Origin: Pseudomonas versuta
Lineage (GTDB): Bacteria > Pseudomonadota > Gammaproteobacteria > Pseudomonadales > Pseudomonadaceae
Direction of reading: 5' to 3'
Length of the DNA stretch: 64,000 nucleotides
Assembly: GCF_001294575.1 (NCBI RefSeq)
Contig: NZ_CP012676.1
Coordinates: forward strand, 1,054,001-1,118,000
In this document: positions 1-9,995 of the stretch, one piece after another
Layout of the letters: the number at the start of each line of letters is the position of its first letter
How positions within the stretch are numbered: position 1 is the stretch's first letter
Made by a program: the position numbers and the translations under genes
Notes under the pieces: model-generated
Told to the model about the DNA's origin: nothing
Databases searched by the model: none
Seen by the model: only the letters and a program-made list of their open reading frames with translations

Positions 1-361
1 ACTGGCCTGGTATCTGTCCGGTCTGGTGTTTGAGTGGCTCAAAGAGCAGGGTGGTGTTGAAGCCATCGGCAAGCTTAACGAAGTCAAGAAACGCACCCTG
101 TATGACTTCATCGACGCCAGCGGCTTGTACAGCAACCCGATCAACAAGTCGGATCGCTCATGGATGAACGTGCCGTTCCGTCTGGCAGACGATCGTCTGG
201 ACAAGCCATTCCTGGTGGGTGCTGAAGCTCGCGGGCTGCTGAACCTAAAAGGGCATCGCTCGGTGGGTGGCATGCGGGCTTCTATCTATAACGCTGTGGA
301 CATCACCGCGGTTAACGCGTTGGTGGCTTACATGGCAGAGTTCGAGAAGGAACACGGCTAA
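1..361 (+). CDS. serC: Phosphoserine aminotransferase, C-terminal part
   Basis: This is the 3' end of a gene that starts before the window; the frame is open from base 2. The visible 119 residues (start [18 protein letters not shown], end in the [11 protein letters not shown] region) match the C-terminal domain of SerC. SerC is a cytosolic PLP-dependent enzyme that transaminates 3-phosphohydroxypyruvate in serine synthesis and also acts in pyridoxal phosphate synthesis. The catalytic lysine lies outside the window. The TAA stop shares its last base with the ATG of pheA, so the two are probably co-transcribed and translationally coupled. The serC-pheA-hisC-tyrA/aroA order is typical of Pseudomonas. 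Confidence 0.93.
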   Translation, partial: LAWYLSGLVFEWLKEQGGVEAIGKLNEVKKRTLYDFIDASGLYSNPINKSDRSWMNVPFRLADDRLDKPFLVGAEARGLLNLKGHRSVGGMRASIYNAVDITAVNALVAYMAEFEKEHG

Positions 362-1455
362 TGTCCGAGCAAGAACTCAAGGCGCTGCGCGTGCGCATCG
401 ACAGCCTGGACGAAAAGGTTCTGGAGCTGATCAGTGAGCGTGCCCGCTGCGCCCAGGAAGTGGCGCGGGTAAAAATGGCCACCCTGGCTGAAGGCGAAGT
501 TCCGGTATTTTATCGGCCTGAGCGTGAAGCGCAGGTGCTCAAACGTGTGATGGAGCGCAATAAAGGCCCGTTGGGCAATGAAGAAATGGCGCGTCTGTTC
601 CGCGAAATCATGTCTTCGTGCCTGGCGCTGGAGCAGCCACTGAAAGTGGCCTACCTCGGACCTGAAGGCACCTTTACTCAAGCTGCGGCAATGAAGCACT
701 TTGGTCATGCTGTTATCAGCAAGCCGATGGCTGCGATCGATGAGGTATTCCGCGAAGTGGCGGCGGGTGCCGTCAACTTTGGTGTGGTGCCTGTGGAGAA
801 CTCCACCGAAGGTGCCGTGAACCACACGCTGGACAGCTTTCTCGAGCACGACATGGTGATCTGTGGCGAAGTTGAGCTGCGGATCCACCATCACCTGCTG
901 GTGGGTGAAAACACCAAGACCGACAGCATCAGCCGTATCTACTCCCATGCCCAGTCGTTGGCCCAGTGCCGCAAATGGCTGGACGCGCATTATCCGAACG
1001 TCGAGCGTGTTGCGGTTTCGAGCAATGCCGAGGCGGCCAAGCGGGTCAAGGGTGAGTGGAACTCGGCAGCGATTGCTGGCGATATGGCAGCAGGCCTCTA
1101 TGGCCTGACCCGGCTGGCTGAAAAAATTGAAGATCGTCCGGACAACTCAACGCGCTTCTTGATGATCGGCAGTCAGGAAGTGCCGCCGACGGGCGATGAC
1201 AAGACATCGATTATTGTATCGATGAGTAACCGTCCTGGTGCCTTGCACGAGTTGCTGGTGCCGTTCCATGAAAACGGGATCGATCTGACACGTATCGAGA
1301 CGCGTCCTTCGCGTAGCGGTAAATGGACCTATGTATTCTTTATCGACTTTGCCGGCCATCACCGCGACCCACTGGTCAAAAGTGTGCTCGAGCAAATCAG
1401 CCAAGAAGCAGTGGCACTTAAAGTGTTGGGTTCCTACCCGAAAGCGGTTCTCTGA
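361..1455 (+). CDS. pheA: Bifunctional chorismate mutase / prephenate dehydratase (P-protein)
   Basis: A 364-residue cytosolic enzyme that turns chorismate into prephenate and then phenylpyruvate, the committed route to phenylalanine. An AroQ-type chorismate mutase domain fills about residues 1-90 (LRVRIDSLDEKVLELISERA). The prephenate dehydratase domain follows at about 95-275, with VAYLGPEGTFTQAAA and VPVENSTEGAVNHTLD. A C-terminal ACT domain at about 285-360 contains IETRPSRSGKWTYVFFIDF, the usual phenylalanine-binding signature, so feedback inhibition by phenylalanine is expected. Length and domain order are normal. The start overlaps the serC stop by one base. hisC follows after 11 bases and could supply the final transamination of phenylpyruvate. 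Confidence 0.97.
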   Translation: MSEQELKALRVRIDSLDEKVLELISERARCAQEVARVKMATLAEGEVPVFYRPEREAQVLKRVMERNKGPLGNEEMARLFREIMSSCLALEQPLKVAYLGPEGTFTQAAAMKHFGHAVISKPMAAIDEVFREVAAGAVNFGVVPVENSTEGAVNHTLDSFLEHDMVICGEVELRIHHHLLVGENTKTDSISRIYSHAQSLAQCRKWLDAHYPNVERVAVSSNAEAAKRVKGEWNSAAIAGDMAAGLYGLTRLAEKIEDRPDNSTRFLMIGSQEVPPTGDDKTSIIVSMSNRPGALHELLVPFHENGIDLTRIETRPSRSGKWTYVFFIDFAGHHRDPLVKSVLEQISQEAVALKVLGSYPKAVL

Positions 1456-1466
1456 GGCGGTCATAC

Positions 1467-2579
1467 ATGAGCGGTGATTTTCTCGCCCTGGCGCAGCCGG
1501 GCGTACAACAACTTTCGCCTTACGTTCCGGGCAAGCCTGTGGACGAACTGGCGCGAGAGCTGGGCATAGATCCGGCAACCATCGTCAAACTGGCCAGCAA
1601 TGAAAATCCTATGGGTGCGAGCCCGAAGGCGTTGCAAGCCATTCGTGACGAGTTGGCCGAACTGACGCGTTATCCGGATGGCAACGGTTTTGCCCTCAAG
1701 AGCTTGTTGGCTGAGCGTTGCGGCGTGCAGCTTGATCAGGTGACGCTGGGTAATGGCTCCAACGACATTCTGGAGCTGGTAGCGCGGGCCTACCTGGCGC
1801 CGGGCCTGAATGCCGTGTTCAGTGAGCATGCATTTGCGGTGTATCCGATTGTGACCCAGGCCGTAGGCGCGCAGGCCAAAGTGGTGCCGGCCAAGGACTG
1901 GGGGCACGACCTGCCAGCCATGCTTGAGGCGATTGACAGTGATACCCGTGTGGTTTTCATTGCCAATCCGAATAACCCTACGGGAACCTGGTTTGGCGTT
2001 GATGCGCTGAACGAATTTTTGCAGGATGTGCCTGAGCGGGTTTTGGTCGTGCTGGACGAGGCCTATATCGAATACGCTGAAGGCGGCGAGCTGCCGGACG
2101 GTCTCGAGTTCCTCTCGGCTTATCCTAATCTTCTGGTTTCCCGTACCTTCTCCAAAGCTTATGGTCTGGCTGCCTTGCGCGTCGGCTATGGTCTGTCGAC
2201 GCCTGTGGTGGCGGACGTGTTGAATCGGGTTCGCCAGCCTTTCAATGTCAACAGCCTGGCGTTGGCGGCGGCTTGTGCCGCACTGCAGGATGCAGACTAC
2301 CTGGCTGAAAGCCGCCGCCTTAACGAGGCCGGCATGCAGCAGTTGCAGGATGGCTTTCGCGAGCTGGGCCTGGATTGGATTCCGTCCCGAGGCAACTTTG
2401 TTGCGGTAGACCTGGGTCAAGTAGCCGCCCCTGTTTATCAGGGGTTGTTGCGTGAAGGCGTGATTGTGCGTCCGGTGGCCAATTACGGTATGTCGAACCA
2501 TCTGCGCATCACTATTGGCCTGCCGGCGGAAAACACCCGCCTGCTTGAGGCGCTGGCCAAGGTTCTTGCTCGTGGTTGA
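1467..2579 (+). CDS. hisC: Histidinol-phosphate / aromatic aminotransferase
   Basis: A 370-residue class I/II PLP aminotransferase of the HisC family. Visible landmarks are VKLASNENPMGASPKAL near the N-terminus, FIANPNNPTGTW, the PLP-aspartate region VVLDEAYIEYA, and the lysine motif SRTFSKAYGLAALRVGYG. The family converts histidinol phosphate and 2-oxoglutarate. Because this copy sits between pheA and tyrA, it more likely transaminates phenylpyruvate and 4-hydroxyphenylpyruvate, and a second hisC in the his operon is expected; that is inference from context. It starts at ATG 11 bases after pheA and ends 4 bases before tyrA/aroA. Nothing is truncated. Confidence 0.92.
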   Translation: MSGDFLALAQPGVQQLSPYVPGKPVDELARELGIDPATIVKLASNENPMGASPKALQAIRDELAELTRYPDGNGFALKSLLAERCGVQLDQVTLGNGSNDILELVARAYLAPGLNAVFSEHAFAVYPIVTQAVGAQAKVVPAKDWGHDLPAMLEAIDSDTRVVFIANPNNPTGTWFGVDALNEFLQDVPERVLVVLDEAYIEYAEGGELPDGLEFLSAYPNLLVSRTFSKAYGLAALRVGYGLSTPVVADVLNRVRQPFNVNSLALAAACAALQDADYLAESRRLNEAGMQQLQDGFRELGLDWIPSRGNFVAVDLGQVAAPVYQGLLREGVIVRPVANYGMSNHLRITIGLPAENTRLLEALAKVLARG

Positions 2580-2583
2580 TGTA

Positions 2584-4815
2584 ATGTTGTTGAAATCTGT
2601 AAAGCCTGTAGTGGGGCGTCTGGTTGTGGTCGGGCTGGGCCTGATTGGCGGCTCCTTCGCCAAAGGCATGCGCGAAAGCGGACTGTGCACCGAGGTGGTC
2701 GGGGTCGATCTGGACCCTGCATCGCGTGTGCTGGCTGTAGAGTTGGGTGTGGTGGATCGCTGCGAAGCTGATCTTGCAACCGCCTGCTGTGGTGCCGATG
2801 TCATTCAGTTGGCGGTGCCGATTCTGGCCATGGAGAAAATGCTCGGCTTGTTGGCGGGTATGGATCTGGGGCATGCAGTATTGACCGATGTGGGCAGCGC
2901 CAAAGGTAATGTCGTGCGTGCAGCGACTCAGGCTTTTGGTGCGATGCCGGCACGCTTTGTCCCCGGGCATCCTATTGCCGGGTCGGAGCAAAGTGGCGTC
3001 GAAGCTTCTAATGCCAGTCTGTTCGAGCGGCACAAGGTTATTTTGACGCCTGTGGCCGAGACTGATCCTGCGGCGTTGGCCCTGGTAGATACCATGTGGC
3101 GTGCCCTGGGGGCAGACGTCGAGCATATGCAGGTCGAGCGTCATGATGAGGTGCTGGCTGCAACCAGTCATTTGCCGCATCTGCTGGCGTTCGGGTTGGT
3201 GGACTCTCTTGCCAAGCGCAATGAGAATCTGGATATCTTTCGTTACGCTGCGGGAGGTTTTCGCGATTTCACAAGAATCGCCGGAAGCGACCCGGTAATG
3301 TGGCATGACATTTTTCTCGCGAACCGCGAGGCGGTGTTGCGCACATTGGATACATTTCGCAGTGATCTCGACGCCTTGCGCGACGCGGTCGACGCAGGGG
3401 ACGGGCATCAATTACTGGGCGTCTTTACTCGCGCCCGGGTTGCTCGCGAGCATTTCAGTAAAATCCTGGCCCGCCGGGCATATGTGGACCCTATGAATTC
3501 AAATGATCTGATTTTCCTGGCTGAACCAGGTGGCAAAGTAAACGGCCAGATTCGTGTACCAGGTGACAAGTCGATTTCTCACCGCTCAATCATGCTTGGC
3601 TCATTGGCTGAAGGCACAACTGAGGTCGAAGGCTTCCTTGAAGGCGAAGACGCTCTGGCAACGCTGCAGGCATTCCGTGACATGGGGGTGGTGATCGAAG
3701 GTCCGCATCATGGTCGTGTCACCATTCATGGAGTAGGTCTGCACGGTTTGAAAGCTCCGCCGGGCCCGATTTACCTGGGTAACTCCGGTACTTCGATGCG
3801 TCTGTTGTCGGGCTTGTTGGCTGCGCAGGGCTTTGACACAACGTTGACCGGCGATGCCTCGCTGAGCAAGCGTCCGATGAATCGCGTGGCTAACCCGCTG
3901 CGTGAAATGGGTGCGGTGATTGAAACTGCTGCTGAAGGTCGTCCGCCGATGACTATTCGTGGCGGGCATGCGCTCAAGGGGATGGATTACACCCTGCCGA
4001 TGGCCAGTGCCCAGGTTAAATCCTGTCTGCTGCTGGCCGGTTTGTATGCTGAAGGCAAAACCTCCGTTACTGAGCCAGCGCCCACTCGTGACCATACCGA
4101 GCGCATGCTGCGTGGTTTTGGCTATCCGGTCAGTGTTGAAGGGGCGACAGCCTCGGTCGAGTCGGGTCATAAGCTCACGGCAACCCACATTGAAGTGCCC
4201 GGGGATATCTCATCGTCGGCGTTCTTCCTGGTAGCAGCCTCGATCGCCGAGGGTTCCGATCTGGTGCTGGAGCATGTCGGTATCAACCCGACCCGTACCG
4301 GCGTTATCGATATCTTGCGATTGATGGGGGCGGATATCACCCTCGAGAACCAGCGCGAAGTAGGTGGTGAGCCTGTAGCTGATCTGCGTGTGCGCGCAGC
4401 CAGACTTAAAGGTATCGAGATTCCTGAAGAGCTGGTGCCGTTGGCGATTGATGAATTTCCGGTGCTGTTCGTGGCGGCAGCTGTGGCAGAAGGTCGTACG
4501 ATCCTGCGCGGTGCTGAAGAGTTGCGGGTCAAGGAGTCTGATCGTATTCAGGTCATGGCTGATGGTCTGCTGACGCTGGGCGTGAAATGCGAGCCGACCC
4601 CGGATGGCATCATTATTGATGGCGGCTCCATTGGAGGCGGTGAAGTTCATGGTCATGGCGACCACCGCATTGCGATGGCATTCAGTATTGCTTCGCTGCG
4701 AGCCACGGCTCCTATCCGTATTCATGATTGTGCCAATGTCGCGACCTCGTTCCCTAACTTCCTTGCCCTGTGCAAGCAAGTAGGCATTCGAGTGGCGCAA
4801 GAGGCGCAGTCGTGA
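2584..4815 (+). CDS. tyrA-aroA: Fused prephenate dehydrogenase / EPSP synthase
   Basis: A 743-residue natural fusion. The N-terminal part (about 1-300) is prephenate dehydrogenase: the Rossmann motif [15 protein letters not shown], then LTDVGSAKG and [14 protein letters not shown]. It makes 4-hydroxyphenylpyruvate for tyrosine. From about residue 304 (internal Met codon at 3493) comes a complete 5-enolpyruvylshikimate-3-phosphate synthase, with [36 protein letters not shown] and the [11 protein letters not shown] motif. That enzyme acts upstream of chorismate. This fusion is known in Pseudomonas. I chose ATG 2584 because it lies 4 bases after the hisC stop; a longer frame to 2464 would run through hisC. 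The stop overlaps the cmk GTG start. Confidence 0.95.
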   Translation: MLLKSVKPVVGRLVVVGLGLIGGSFAKGMRESGLCTEVVGVDLDPASRVLAVELGVVDRCEADLATACCGADVIQLAVPILAMEKMLGLLAGMDLGHAVLTDVGSAKGNVVRAATQAFGAMPARFVPGHPIAGSEQSGVEASNASLFERHKVILTPVAETDPAALALVDTMWRALGADVEHMQVERHDEVLAATSHLPHLLAFGLVDSLAKRNENLDIFRYAAGGFRDFTRIAGSDPVMWHDIFLANREAVLRTLDTFRSDLDALRDAVDAGDGHQLLGVFTRARVAREHFSKILARRAYVDPMNSNDLIFLAEPGGKVNGQIRVPGDKSISHRSIMLGSLAEGTTEVEGFLEGEDALATLQAFRDMGVVIEGPHHGRVTIHGVGLHGLKAPPGPIYLGNSGTSMRLLSGLLAAQGFDTTLTGDASLSKRPMNRVANPLREMGAVIETAAEGRPPMTIRGGHALKGMDYTLPMASAQVKSCLLLAGLYAEGKTSVTEPAPTRDHTERMLRGFGYPVSVEGATASVESGHKLTATHIEVPGDISSSAFFLVAASIAEGSDLVLEHVGINPTRTGVIDILRLMGADITLENQREVGGEPVADLRVRAARLKGIEIPEELVPLAIDEFPVLFVAAAVAEGRTILRGAEELRVKESDRIQVMADGLLTLGVKCEPTPDGIIIDGGSIGGGEVHGHGDHRIAMAFSIASLRATAPIRIHDCANVATSFPNFLALCKQVGIRVAQEAQS

Positions 4816-5501
4816 TTGCCCCGGCGCCGGTTATCACCATCGACGGTCCTAGTGGTTCGGGCAAGGGTACCGTTGCCGGTATCCTGGCCAAGCGTCTGGG
4901 GTGGAATTTGCTCGATTCTGGTGCCTTGTACCGCTTGCTCGCGTTTGCCGCGACTAATCATGGTGTTGCGCTGGATAACGAGCCGCTGCTCGAAAAACTG
5001 GCGGCACATCTTGATGTGCAGTTCGTCGGAGCGACGGACGGCAAGCCCGCGCGCATTGTTCTGGAAGGTGATGACGTCACTCACGCCATTCGCAGTGAGA
5101 CTGTAGCTGCGGGAGCCTCGAAAGTAGCGGCGTTACCCGCTGTACGAGAGGCTTTGCTGCAACGTCAGCGTGCATTTCAGGAGTTTCCCGGTCTGGTTGC
5201 AGATGGTCGCGATATGGGCACGGTGGTTTTTCCGGACTCGCCGCTGAAGGTATTTCTGACGGCTAGCGCCGAGGAAAGGGCCCGTCGCCGTTACTTGCAG
5301 TTGAAGGCCAAGGGCGATGATGTTAGTCTCTCGGGTCTGCTAGATGAGATACGTGCCCGTGATGAGCGTGACACGCAGCGTGCAATAGCCCCGCTTAAAC
5401 CGGCGGCTGATGCGATACAGCTGGACTCCACGGAGTTGTCGATCGACCAGGTGCTTGAAAAAATCATGAGTGAAATCGCACTTCGCGATATCGCTGGATG
5501 A
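4812..5501 (+). CDS. cmk: Cytidylate kinase
   Basis: A 229-residue cytosolic kinase that phosphorylates CMP and dCMP with ATP. The P-loop [20 protein letters not shown] is near the N-terminus, [11 protein letters not shown] forms part of the nucleotide-binding core, and [13 protein letters not shown] is the family's DGRD motif. The length agrees with the usual 225-230 residues. I chose the GTG at 4812, which overlaps the tyrA-aroA stop, because a longer frame from 4770 would add residues with no family counterpart. Cmk next to rpsA is a very widely conserved arrangement. The gene probably shares the upstream aromatic operon transcript, while rpsA also has its own leader. Confidence 0.96.
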   Translation: MIAPAPVITIDGPSGSGKGTVAGILAKRLGWNLLDSGALYRLLAFAATNHGVALDNEPLLEKLAAHLDVQFVGATDGKPARIVLEGDDVTHAIRSETVAAGASKVAALPAVREALLQRQRAFQEFPGLVADGRDMGTVVFPDSPLKVFLTASAEERARRRYLQLKAKGDDVSLSGLLDEIRARDERDTQRAIAPLKPAADAIQLDSTELSIDQVLEKIMSEIALRDIAG

Positions 5502-5513
5502 CCAAGAAAGCGT

Positions 5514-5604
5514 GCAGGAGACCAGAAATAGTCCTGCGTGCCTTCTTTTATATGAACGTAACCCACATTGTCTGGAATGTGGCAGATGGGCGTATCCTTC
5601 GCCC
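5514..5604 (+). promoter_or_regulatory. rpsA leader with three hairpins, candidate S1 autoregulatory operator
   Basis: Three small inverted repeats lie in series between cmk and rpsA. Hairpin I pairs GCAGGA (5514-5519) with TCCTGC (5532-5537). Hairpin II pairs CCACATT (5563-5569) with AATGTGG (5576-5582) around the loop GTCTGG. Hairpin III pairs GGGCG (5588-5592) with CGCCC (5600-5604). In E. coli, protein S1 represses translation of its own mRNA through a leader with consecutive hairpins. The same layout here is seen directly; the regulatory role is inferred. Confidence 0.45.
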
Positions 5605-5623
5605 TTGATCAACAGGAATTAAA

Positions 5624-7318
5624 ATGAGCGAAAGCTTTGCAGAACTCTTTGAAGAAAGCCTAAAAACCCTGAATCTTCAGGCTGGCTCTATCATCACCGC
5701 TATCATCGTTGATATCGATTACCAAGCTGGTTGGGTAACCGTTCACGCTGGTTTGAAGTCTGAAGGCCTCATCCCGCTGGAACAGTTCCACAACGACGCT
5801 GGCGAACTGAACATCAACATCGGTGATGAAGTTCACGTTGCGCTGGACGCGGTCGAAGACGGCTTTGGCGAAACCAAACTGTCCCGTGAAAAAGCCAAGC
5901 GCGCTGAATGCTGGATCGTTCTGGAAGCAGCCTTCGCAGCAGAAGAAGTTGTCAAGGGCGTTATCAACGGTAAGGTTAAAGGCGGCTTCACTGTCGACGT
6001 TAACGGCATCCGTGCGTTCCTGCCAGGTTCTCTGGTTGACGTTCGTCCAGTGCGCGATACTACGCACCTGGAAGGCAAAGAGCTGGAATTCAAAGTTATC
6101 AAGTTGGACCAGAAGCGCAACAACGTTGTTGTTTCTCGTCGTAGCGTGCTTGAAGCAGAGAACTCGGCCGAGCGCGAAGCTCTGCTGGAATCCTTGCAAG
6201 AAGGTCAGCAAGTTAAAGGTATCGTCAAAAACCTCACGGATTACGGCGCATTCGTCGATCTGGGCGGTGTTGATGGCCTGTTGCACATCACTGACATGGC
6301 TTGGAAGCGTATCAAGCATCCTTCCGAAATCGTCAACGTTGGCGACGAGATCGATGTCAAGGTTCTGAAGTACGATCGCGAACGCAATCGTGTTTCCCTG
6401 GGCCTGAAGCAACTGGGCGAAGATCCATGGGTTGCTATCAAAGCCCGTTACCCAGAAGGTACTCGCGTTACCGCTCGTGTTACCAACCTGACCGACTACG
6501 GCTGCTTCGCTGAGCTGGAAGAAGGCGTTGAAGGTCTGGTACACGTTTCCGAAATGGACTGGACCAACAAAAACATCCACCCTTCGAAAGTCGTACAAGT
6601 CGGCGACGAAGTGGAAGTTATGGTTCTGGACATCGATGAAGAGCGTCGTCGTATCTCCCTCGGCATCAAGCAGTGCAAATCTAACCCATGGGAAGATTTC
6701 TCTGGCCAGTTCAACAAGGGCGATAAAATCTCCGGCACCATCAAGTCGATCACCGATTTCGGTATCTTCATTGGTCTGGACGGCGGCATCGACGGCCTGG
6801 TTCACCTGTCCGACATTTCCTGGAACGAAGTTGGCGAAGAAGCCGTACGTCGTTTCAAGAAGGGCGACGAGTTGGACACCGTTATCCTGTCTGTTGATCC
6901 AGAGCGCGAGCGCATCTCCCTGGGTATCAAGCAGCTGGAAAGCGATCCGTTCTCCGAGTACGTACAAGAGAACGACAAAGGCGCAATCGTTAAGGGCATC
7001 GTGAAAGAAGTTGACGCTAAAGGCGCCATCATCACTTTGGCTCCGGATATCGAAGCAACTCTGAAAGCCTCCGAAATCAGCCGTGACCGCATCGAAGATG
7101 CACGTAACGTTCTGAAAGAAGGCGAAGAAGTAGAAGCCAAGATCATCAGCGTTGATCGCAAAAGCCGCGTAATCCAATTGTCCATCAAGTCGAAAGACGT
7201 TGAAGACGAGAAGGAAGCAATTCAGAGCCTGCGCGACAAGCCAGCGACCTCTGAGCCTGCTGCTGGTCCGACCACTCTGGGCGACCTGCTGCGTGCACAA
7301 ATGGAAAAACAGAACTAA
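5624..7318 (+). CDS. rpsA: 30S ribosomal protein S1
   Basis: A 564-residue acidic protein built of six S1 (OB-fold) repeats, for example [40 protein letters not shown] and [20 protein letters not shown]. The first two repeats bind the 30S subunit and the later ones hold mRNA near the start site. Length is standard for a six-repeat gammaproteobacterial S1. The start ATG at 5624 follows CAGGAATTAAA, a modest ribosome-binding site. Codon use is strongly biased, as expected of a highly expressed gene. A strong terminator follows. The hairpin-rich leader suggests translational autoregulation. Confidence 0.98.
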   Translation: MSESFAELFEESLKTLNLQAGSIITAIIVDIDYQAGWVTVHAGLKSEGLIPLEQFHNDAGELNINIGDEVHVALDAVEDGFGETKLSREKAKRAECWIVLEAAFAAEEVVKGVINGKVKGGFTVDVNGIRAFLPGSLVDVRPVRDTTHLEGKELEFKVIKLDQKRNNVVVSRRSVLEAENSAEREALLESLQEGQQVKGIVKNLTDYGAFVDLGGVDGLLHITDMAWKRIKHPSEIVNVGDEIDVKVLKYDRERNRVSLGLKQLGEDPWVAIKARYPEGTRVTARVTNLTDYGCFAELEEGVEGLVHVSEMDWTNKNIHPSKVVQVGDEVEVMVLDIDEERRRISLGIKQCKSNPWEDFSGQFNKGDKISGTIKSITDFGIFIGLDGGIDGLVHLSDISWNEVGEEAVRRFKKGDELDTVILSVDPERERISLGIKQLESDPFSEYVQENDKGAIVKGIVKEVDAKGAIITLAPDIEATLKASEISRDRIEDARNVLKEGEEVEAKIISVDRKSRVIQLSIKSKDVEDEKEAIQSLRDKPATSEPAAGPTTLGDLLRAQMEKQN

Positions 7319-7333
7319 GTTCTGAATTACCAT

Positions 7334-7364
7334 AAAAAAAGGGCGACTTAGGTCGCCCTTTTTT
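7334..7364 (+). terminator. rho-independent terminator of rpsA
   Basis: GGGCGAC (7341-7347) pairs with GTCGCCC (7351-7357) around a short loop, preceded by an A run and followed by TTTTTT. It sits 15 bases after the rpsA stop and could act in both directions. Confidence 0.9.
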
Positions 7365-7711
7365 GTGCCTTTAATTTGAGCTCGTTTGCACAATGTCCCG
7401 CTATCTCGACGACGAAGTCTGGCTGCCTGGTCTGTGATGACGTGCTAGGGCTTGTCGGTGCAAGTACTGCTATCGTGCACAGCTTGAAGTGTCTTATTGC
7501 GCAAGCCTGCTGGGAAGAGCGGCTGTAACGCCTGTGGCGGGGGTAATGGCTCATACGCTTGCGTCTCTAGCCTGTTTTTGTAATCTGCTGGAGGTTTGGC
7601 ATAGCGGTGCTGTCGGTAGAGATAAGTCAATCCCTGGGCTGTTCAAATTCTTTCGATCATGCTAAAACCTTTGAAGCGCTGATCTAGCTGCTTGAAAAAG
7701 AAGGGAAAAAT
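7365..7711 (+). other. Intergenic region upstream of ihfB, no gene seen
   Basis: About 350 bases between the rpsA terminator and ihfB. Short frames on the minus strand read through here but show no recognisable motif and no convincing ribosome-binding site. The stretch probably carries the ihfB promoter. The bases AAGAAGGGAAAAAT just before 7712 supply the ihfB ribosome-binding site. Confidence 0.5.
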
Positions 7712-8008
7712 ATGACGAAGTCGGAGTTGATCGAACGAATTGTCACCCATCAAGGGCTACTTTCATCCAAGGATGTAGAGTTGGCTATCAAGACCATGCT
7801 TGAACAAATGTCCCAGTGCCTCGCAACCGGAGATCGAATCGAAATCCGTGGTTTTGGCAGCTTCTCGCTACACTATCGAGCACCGCGAGTTGGGCGTAAT
7901 CCAAAGACCGGTCAGTCAGTCAGTCTCGATGGTAAATTTGTTCCTCATTTCAAGCCGGGCAAAGAGCTCCGGGATCGCGTTAATGAAGATGAGGAAGACG
8001 ACCTTTAA
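7712..8008 (+). CDS. ihfB: Integration host factor beta subunit
   Basis: A 98-residue DNA-bending protein that pairs with IhfA. It binds specific sites and helps recombination, sigma-54 promoters and chromosome compaction. The sequence is full length: [20 protein letters not shown] at the N-terminus, [20 protein letters not shown], and the beta-arm [15 protein letters not shown], whose proline intercalates into DNA. The tail is acidic. The gene is an established left boundary of O-antigen islands in Pseudomonas, and the wzz-wbpM locus starts downstream. A small membrane-protein gene follows after 24 bases. Confidence 0.97.
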   Translation: MTKSELIERIVTHQGLLSSKDVELAIKTMLEQMSQCLATGDRIEIRGFGSFSLHYRAPRVGRNPKTGQSVSLDGKFVPHFKPGKELRDRVNEDEEDDL

Positions 8009-8032
8009 CCCTTAAGGATATAGGAGCCTCAT

Positions 8033-8284
8033 ATGCGTGACTTTAAGCGTGTGGTGCTGGTGGTTTTTGGGCTAGTGGTAGTTCTGGGGACGGTAATGTT
8101 CATCCTTGAAAACCAGCAGCCAACTTCGCTGATGTTTCTCGTATGGCGATCTGCAGAACTGCCAGTCTCGTTGATTTTTATAGCCGGGCTGCTATTGGGA
8201 ATGGCTATAGGTCCCGTAATGGGCTTTGTAGCCTATAAACGAAAAGCTGCGAAGCTAAAACGCAGCTTATTGGCCCATTCCTAG
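8033..8284 (+). CDS. LapA-domain (DUF1049) inner-membrane protein
   Basis: An 83-residue protein with two hydrophobic helices (about residues 6-24 and 42-64) joined by a short loop containing ENQQPTSLMFLVW. It ends in a basic tail, YKRKAAKLKRSLLAHS. This pattern fits the LapA/DUF1049 family, whose E. coli member works with LapB in control of lipopolysaccharide assembly. No LapB gene follows in this window. ATG 8033 has AAGGATATAGGAGCC upstream. Its position between ihfB and wzz is conserved in Pseudomonas. Family assignment is good, but the function here is not shown. Confidence 0.8.
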   Translation: MRDFKRVVLVVFGLVVVLGTVMFILENQQPTSLMFLVWRSAELPVSLIFIAGLLLGMAIGPVMGFVAYKRKAAKLKRSLLAHS

Positions 8285-8598
8285 GTATTTCGGATTTCAA
8301 ACGGTAGGTGTTAATAGTCTGTTTTCACGGCAATGTGGCTGGGCGAGTGTTCAGCTATTGGTTGATCGGTCCAATGGCAACCGTAAAAATTTTGTAGATG
8401 CCAGAAAGCTCTTTCAGTTTGTTAGGCTTGTATAGTTTCGAGATGCTGACAAAATGCTTTTAATTCTCGATTTCCAGCTATTTTTATGCTCCTTCAGGTG
8501 CGCATGATGCTTAAGCCTGAAGTTAAACAGCCATGTCCACGTGCATGAAAATCGCTGCATAACGAGCCCGCAGTTTCTTTTGAAGGCAGGTCTTGGTT
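8285..8598 (+). other. Intergenic region upstream of wzz, no gene seen
   Basis: About 310 bases, more AT-rich than the flanking housekeeping genes, with no frame resembling a protein. It probably contains the wzz promoter and marks the start of the variable O-antigen interval. No ops-like sequence is seen here. Confidence 0.45.
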
Positions 8599-9960
8599 GT
8601 GAGTAGTATTTCCCGTATCCCTAATGCTCATTCGCCAAATGAGGTTGATTTATTCGCCTTGTTTCAAGCGATTTGGCAGCAGAAAAAAATCATCATCTCT
8701 ACTACTGTTCTGTGTGGTCTGGTCGCTTTGGGCTATGCCTATCTGAGTACGCCTGAATATCAGGTGAGTAGCGTGCTACGCCCAGCAGCCATTAATGAGC
8801 TGGATGCACTCAATCGGTCGGGGGTATACACCTTGCCGCCAAGTGAGGCTCTATTAAAAGTGGGCTCCTCGCTCGAGTCCTATGACAATCGGCTGGCATT
8901 CTTCAGGGACAACCAAAGCCTTTTTTCGCAGTTCAAGCGCCCCGGTCGCACCTTGGAGCAAAGCTTCGAAGACTTTAATCGCGATTCTCTGAAGCTGATA
9001 CTTCCTGATCCTAAAAAAGCCGATTCTCTCAGTGCTGTGATTGGTCTGGAGCTGAGATACCCCAAGGGCGTGGACGGTGTAAAGATCCTCAATGGCTTTG
9101 TCGACTACGCCATAAATGCTGAGCGTGAGCAAATCGCCGCGGACCTCAAGGTAATCGTCAATAACCGTCTGGCTGAGCTTAAAGGCCAAATAGACGCTGC
9201 GCGCTCAAGCTATGAGATGGACAAGGAAGCGCGTATAGCCACCCTGATAGAAACAGACAATATTAAGCGTGCGCAACTGCAGGACGAACTTAAGGCATTG
9301 CGTCAGCAACTCAAAGTTGGGCGTACTGATCGTATGGCGCAACTGAGCGAGGCTATTGGCATCGCCAGGTCCTTGAACATTCAAAAGCCTACGACCCCCT
9401 CGGCGTTGGGTGACTCAGGCCGCACTGGCGAAGCCAGCGGCATGCGGACCGAAATCAACAATCAGCAAATTCCCTTATATTTCATGGGTACAGATGCACT
9501 TGAAGCAGAACGAGCAGCCCTGCAGCAGCGAAAAACTGACGATTTCACCGAGGGGCGCATAGCCCAAATTGCCCGTGAGCTGCAACTGCTGCAAAGCAAC
9601 CGTGAAGTTGAAGTGCTTAAGCAGCGCCAAAATGAAGACCTGTTCTTAAGTGGTGTAGAGCCGTTGCGTGCCGAGATCGTACGTTTGGGGAATTTGAGTA
9701 ACCTCGATAGCAGCAACATGAAATTAGTCTCAATCGACCGCAAAGCCCTGGAGCCAATGCAGCCAATTAAACCTAAGAAGGCCTTGGTCATACTGTTAGG
9801 TTTGTTGCTGGGTGGCATGCTTGGCGTATTGATTGTTTTGGTCAGGTACTTTGTAGCTATACGTCAGGGGGCAGTACAAATTACGACTGCACCGGGAGTT
9901 GTAGATACATGGACGGGCACAGCAACCAGTGGGAAAGCCCTGCCAAACGATAAGAGCTGA
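8599..9960 (+). CDS. wzz: O-antigen chain length determinant (Wzz family)
   Basis: A 453-residue inner-membrane polysaccharide co-polymerase that sets the modal length of Wzy-made O-antigen. The N-terminal cytoplasmic segment contains EVDLFALFQAIWQQKK, followed by the first membrane helix (about 34-52). A long periplasmic region with extended coiled-coil character follows, and the second helix (KKALVILLGLLLGGMLGVLI, about 400-425) is near the C-terminus. At about 450 residues it is longer than enterobacterial Wzz (about 325-380). I chose GTG 8599 because AAGGCAGG lies 8 bases upstream; a TTG two codons earlier is possible. It stands apart from the ops-controlled genes and has its own terminator-like hairpin. 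Confidence 0.9.
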   Translation: MSSISRIPNAHSPNEVDLFALFQAIWQQKKIIISTTVLCGLVALGYAYLSTPEYQVSSVLRPAAINELDALNRSGVYTLPPSEALLKVGSSLESYDNRLAFFRDNQSLFSQFKRPGRTLEQSFEDFNRDSLKLILPDPKKADSLSAVIGLELRYPKGVDGVKILNGFVDYAINAEREQIAADLKVIVNNRLAELKGQIDAARSSYEMDKEARIATLIETDNIKRAQLQDELKALRQQLKVGRTDRMAQLSEAIGIARSLNIQKPTTPSALGDSGRTGEASGMRTEINNQQIPLYFMGTDALEAERAALQQRKTDDFTEGRIAQIARELQLLQSNREVEVLKQRQNEDLFLSGVEPLRAEIVRLGNLSNLDSSNMKLVSIDRKALEPMQPIKPKKALVILLGLLLGGMLGVLIVLVRYFVAIRQGAVQITTAPGVVDTWTGTATSGKALPNDKS

Positions 9961-9965
9961 TGTGG

Positions 9966-9995
9966 TTTTGGGCGGATGATCGTCCGCCCGGTTTT
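9966..9995 (+). terminator. Terminator-like hairpin after wzz
   Basis: GGGCGGA (9970-9976) pairs with TCCGCCC (9983-9989) around six bases, followed by GGTTTT. It begins a few bases after the wzz stop, so wzz is probably transcribed separately from rfaH and rmlA. Confidence 0.7.

Noticed and set aside
2464..2583. Earlier start for tyrA-aroA inside hisC
   Set aside because: It would put 40 non-family residues before the Rossmann fold; ATG 2584 is just after the hisC stop.
5660..7393. A 577-codon minus-strand frame opposite rpsA
   Set aside because: It is the mirror of the highly biased codons of rpsA on the other strand; no protein family is visible in it.
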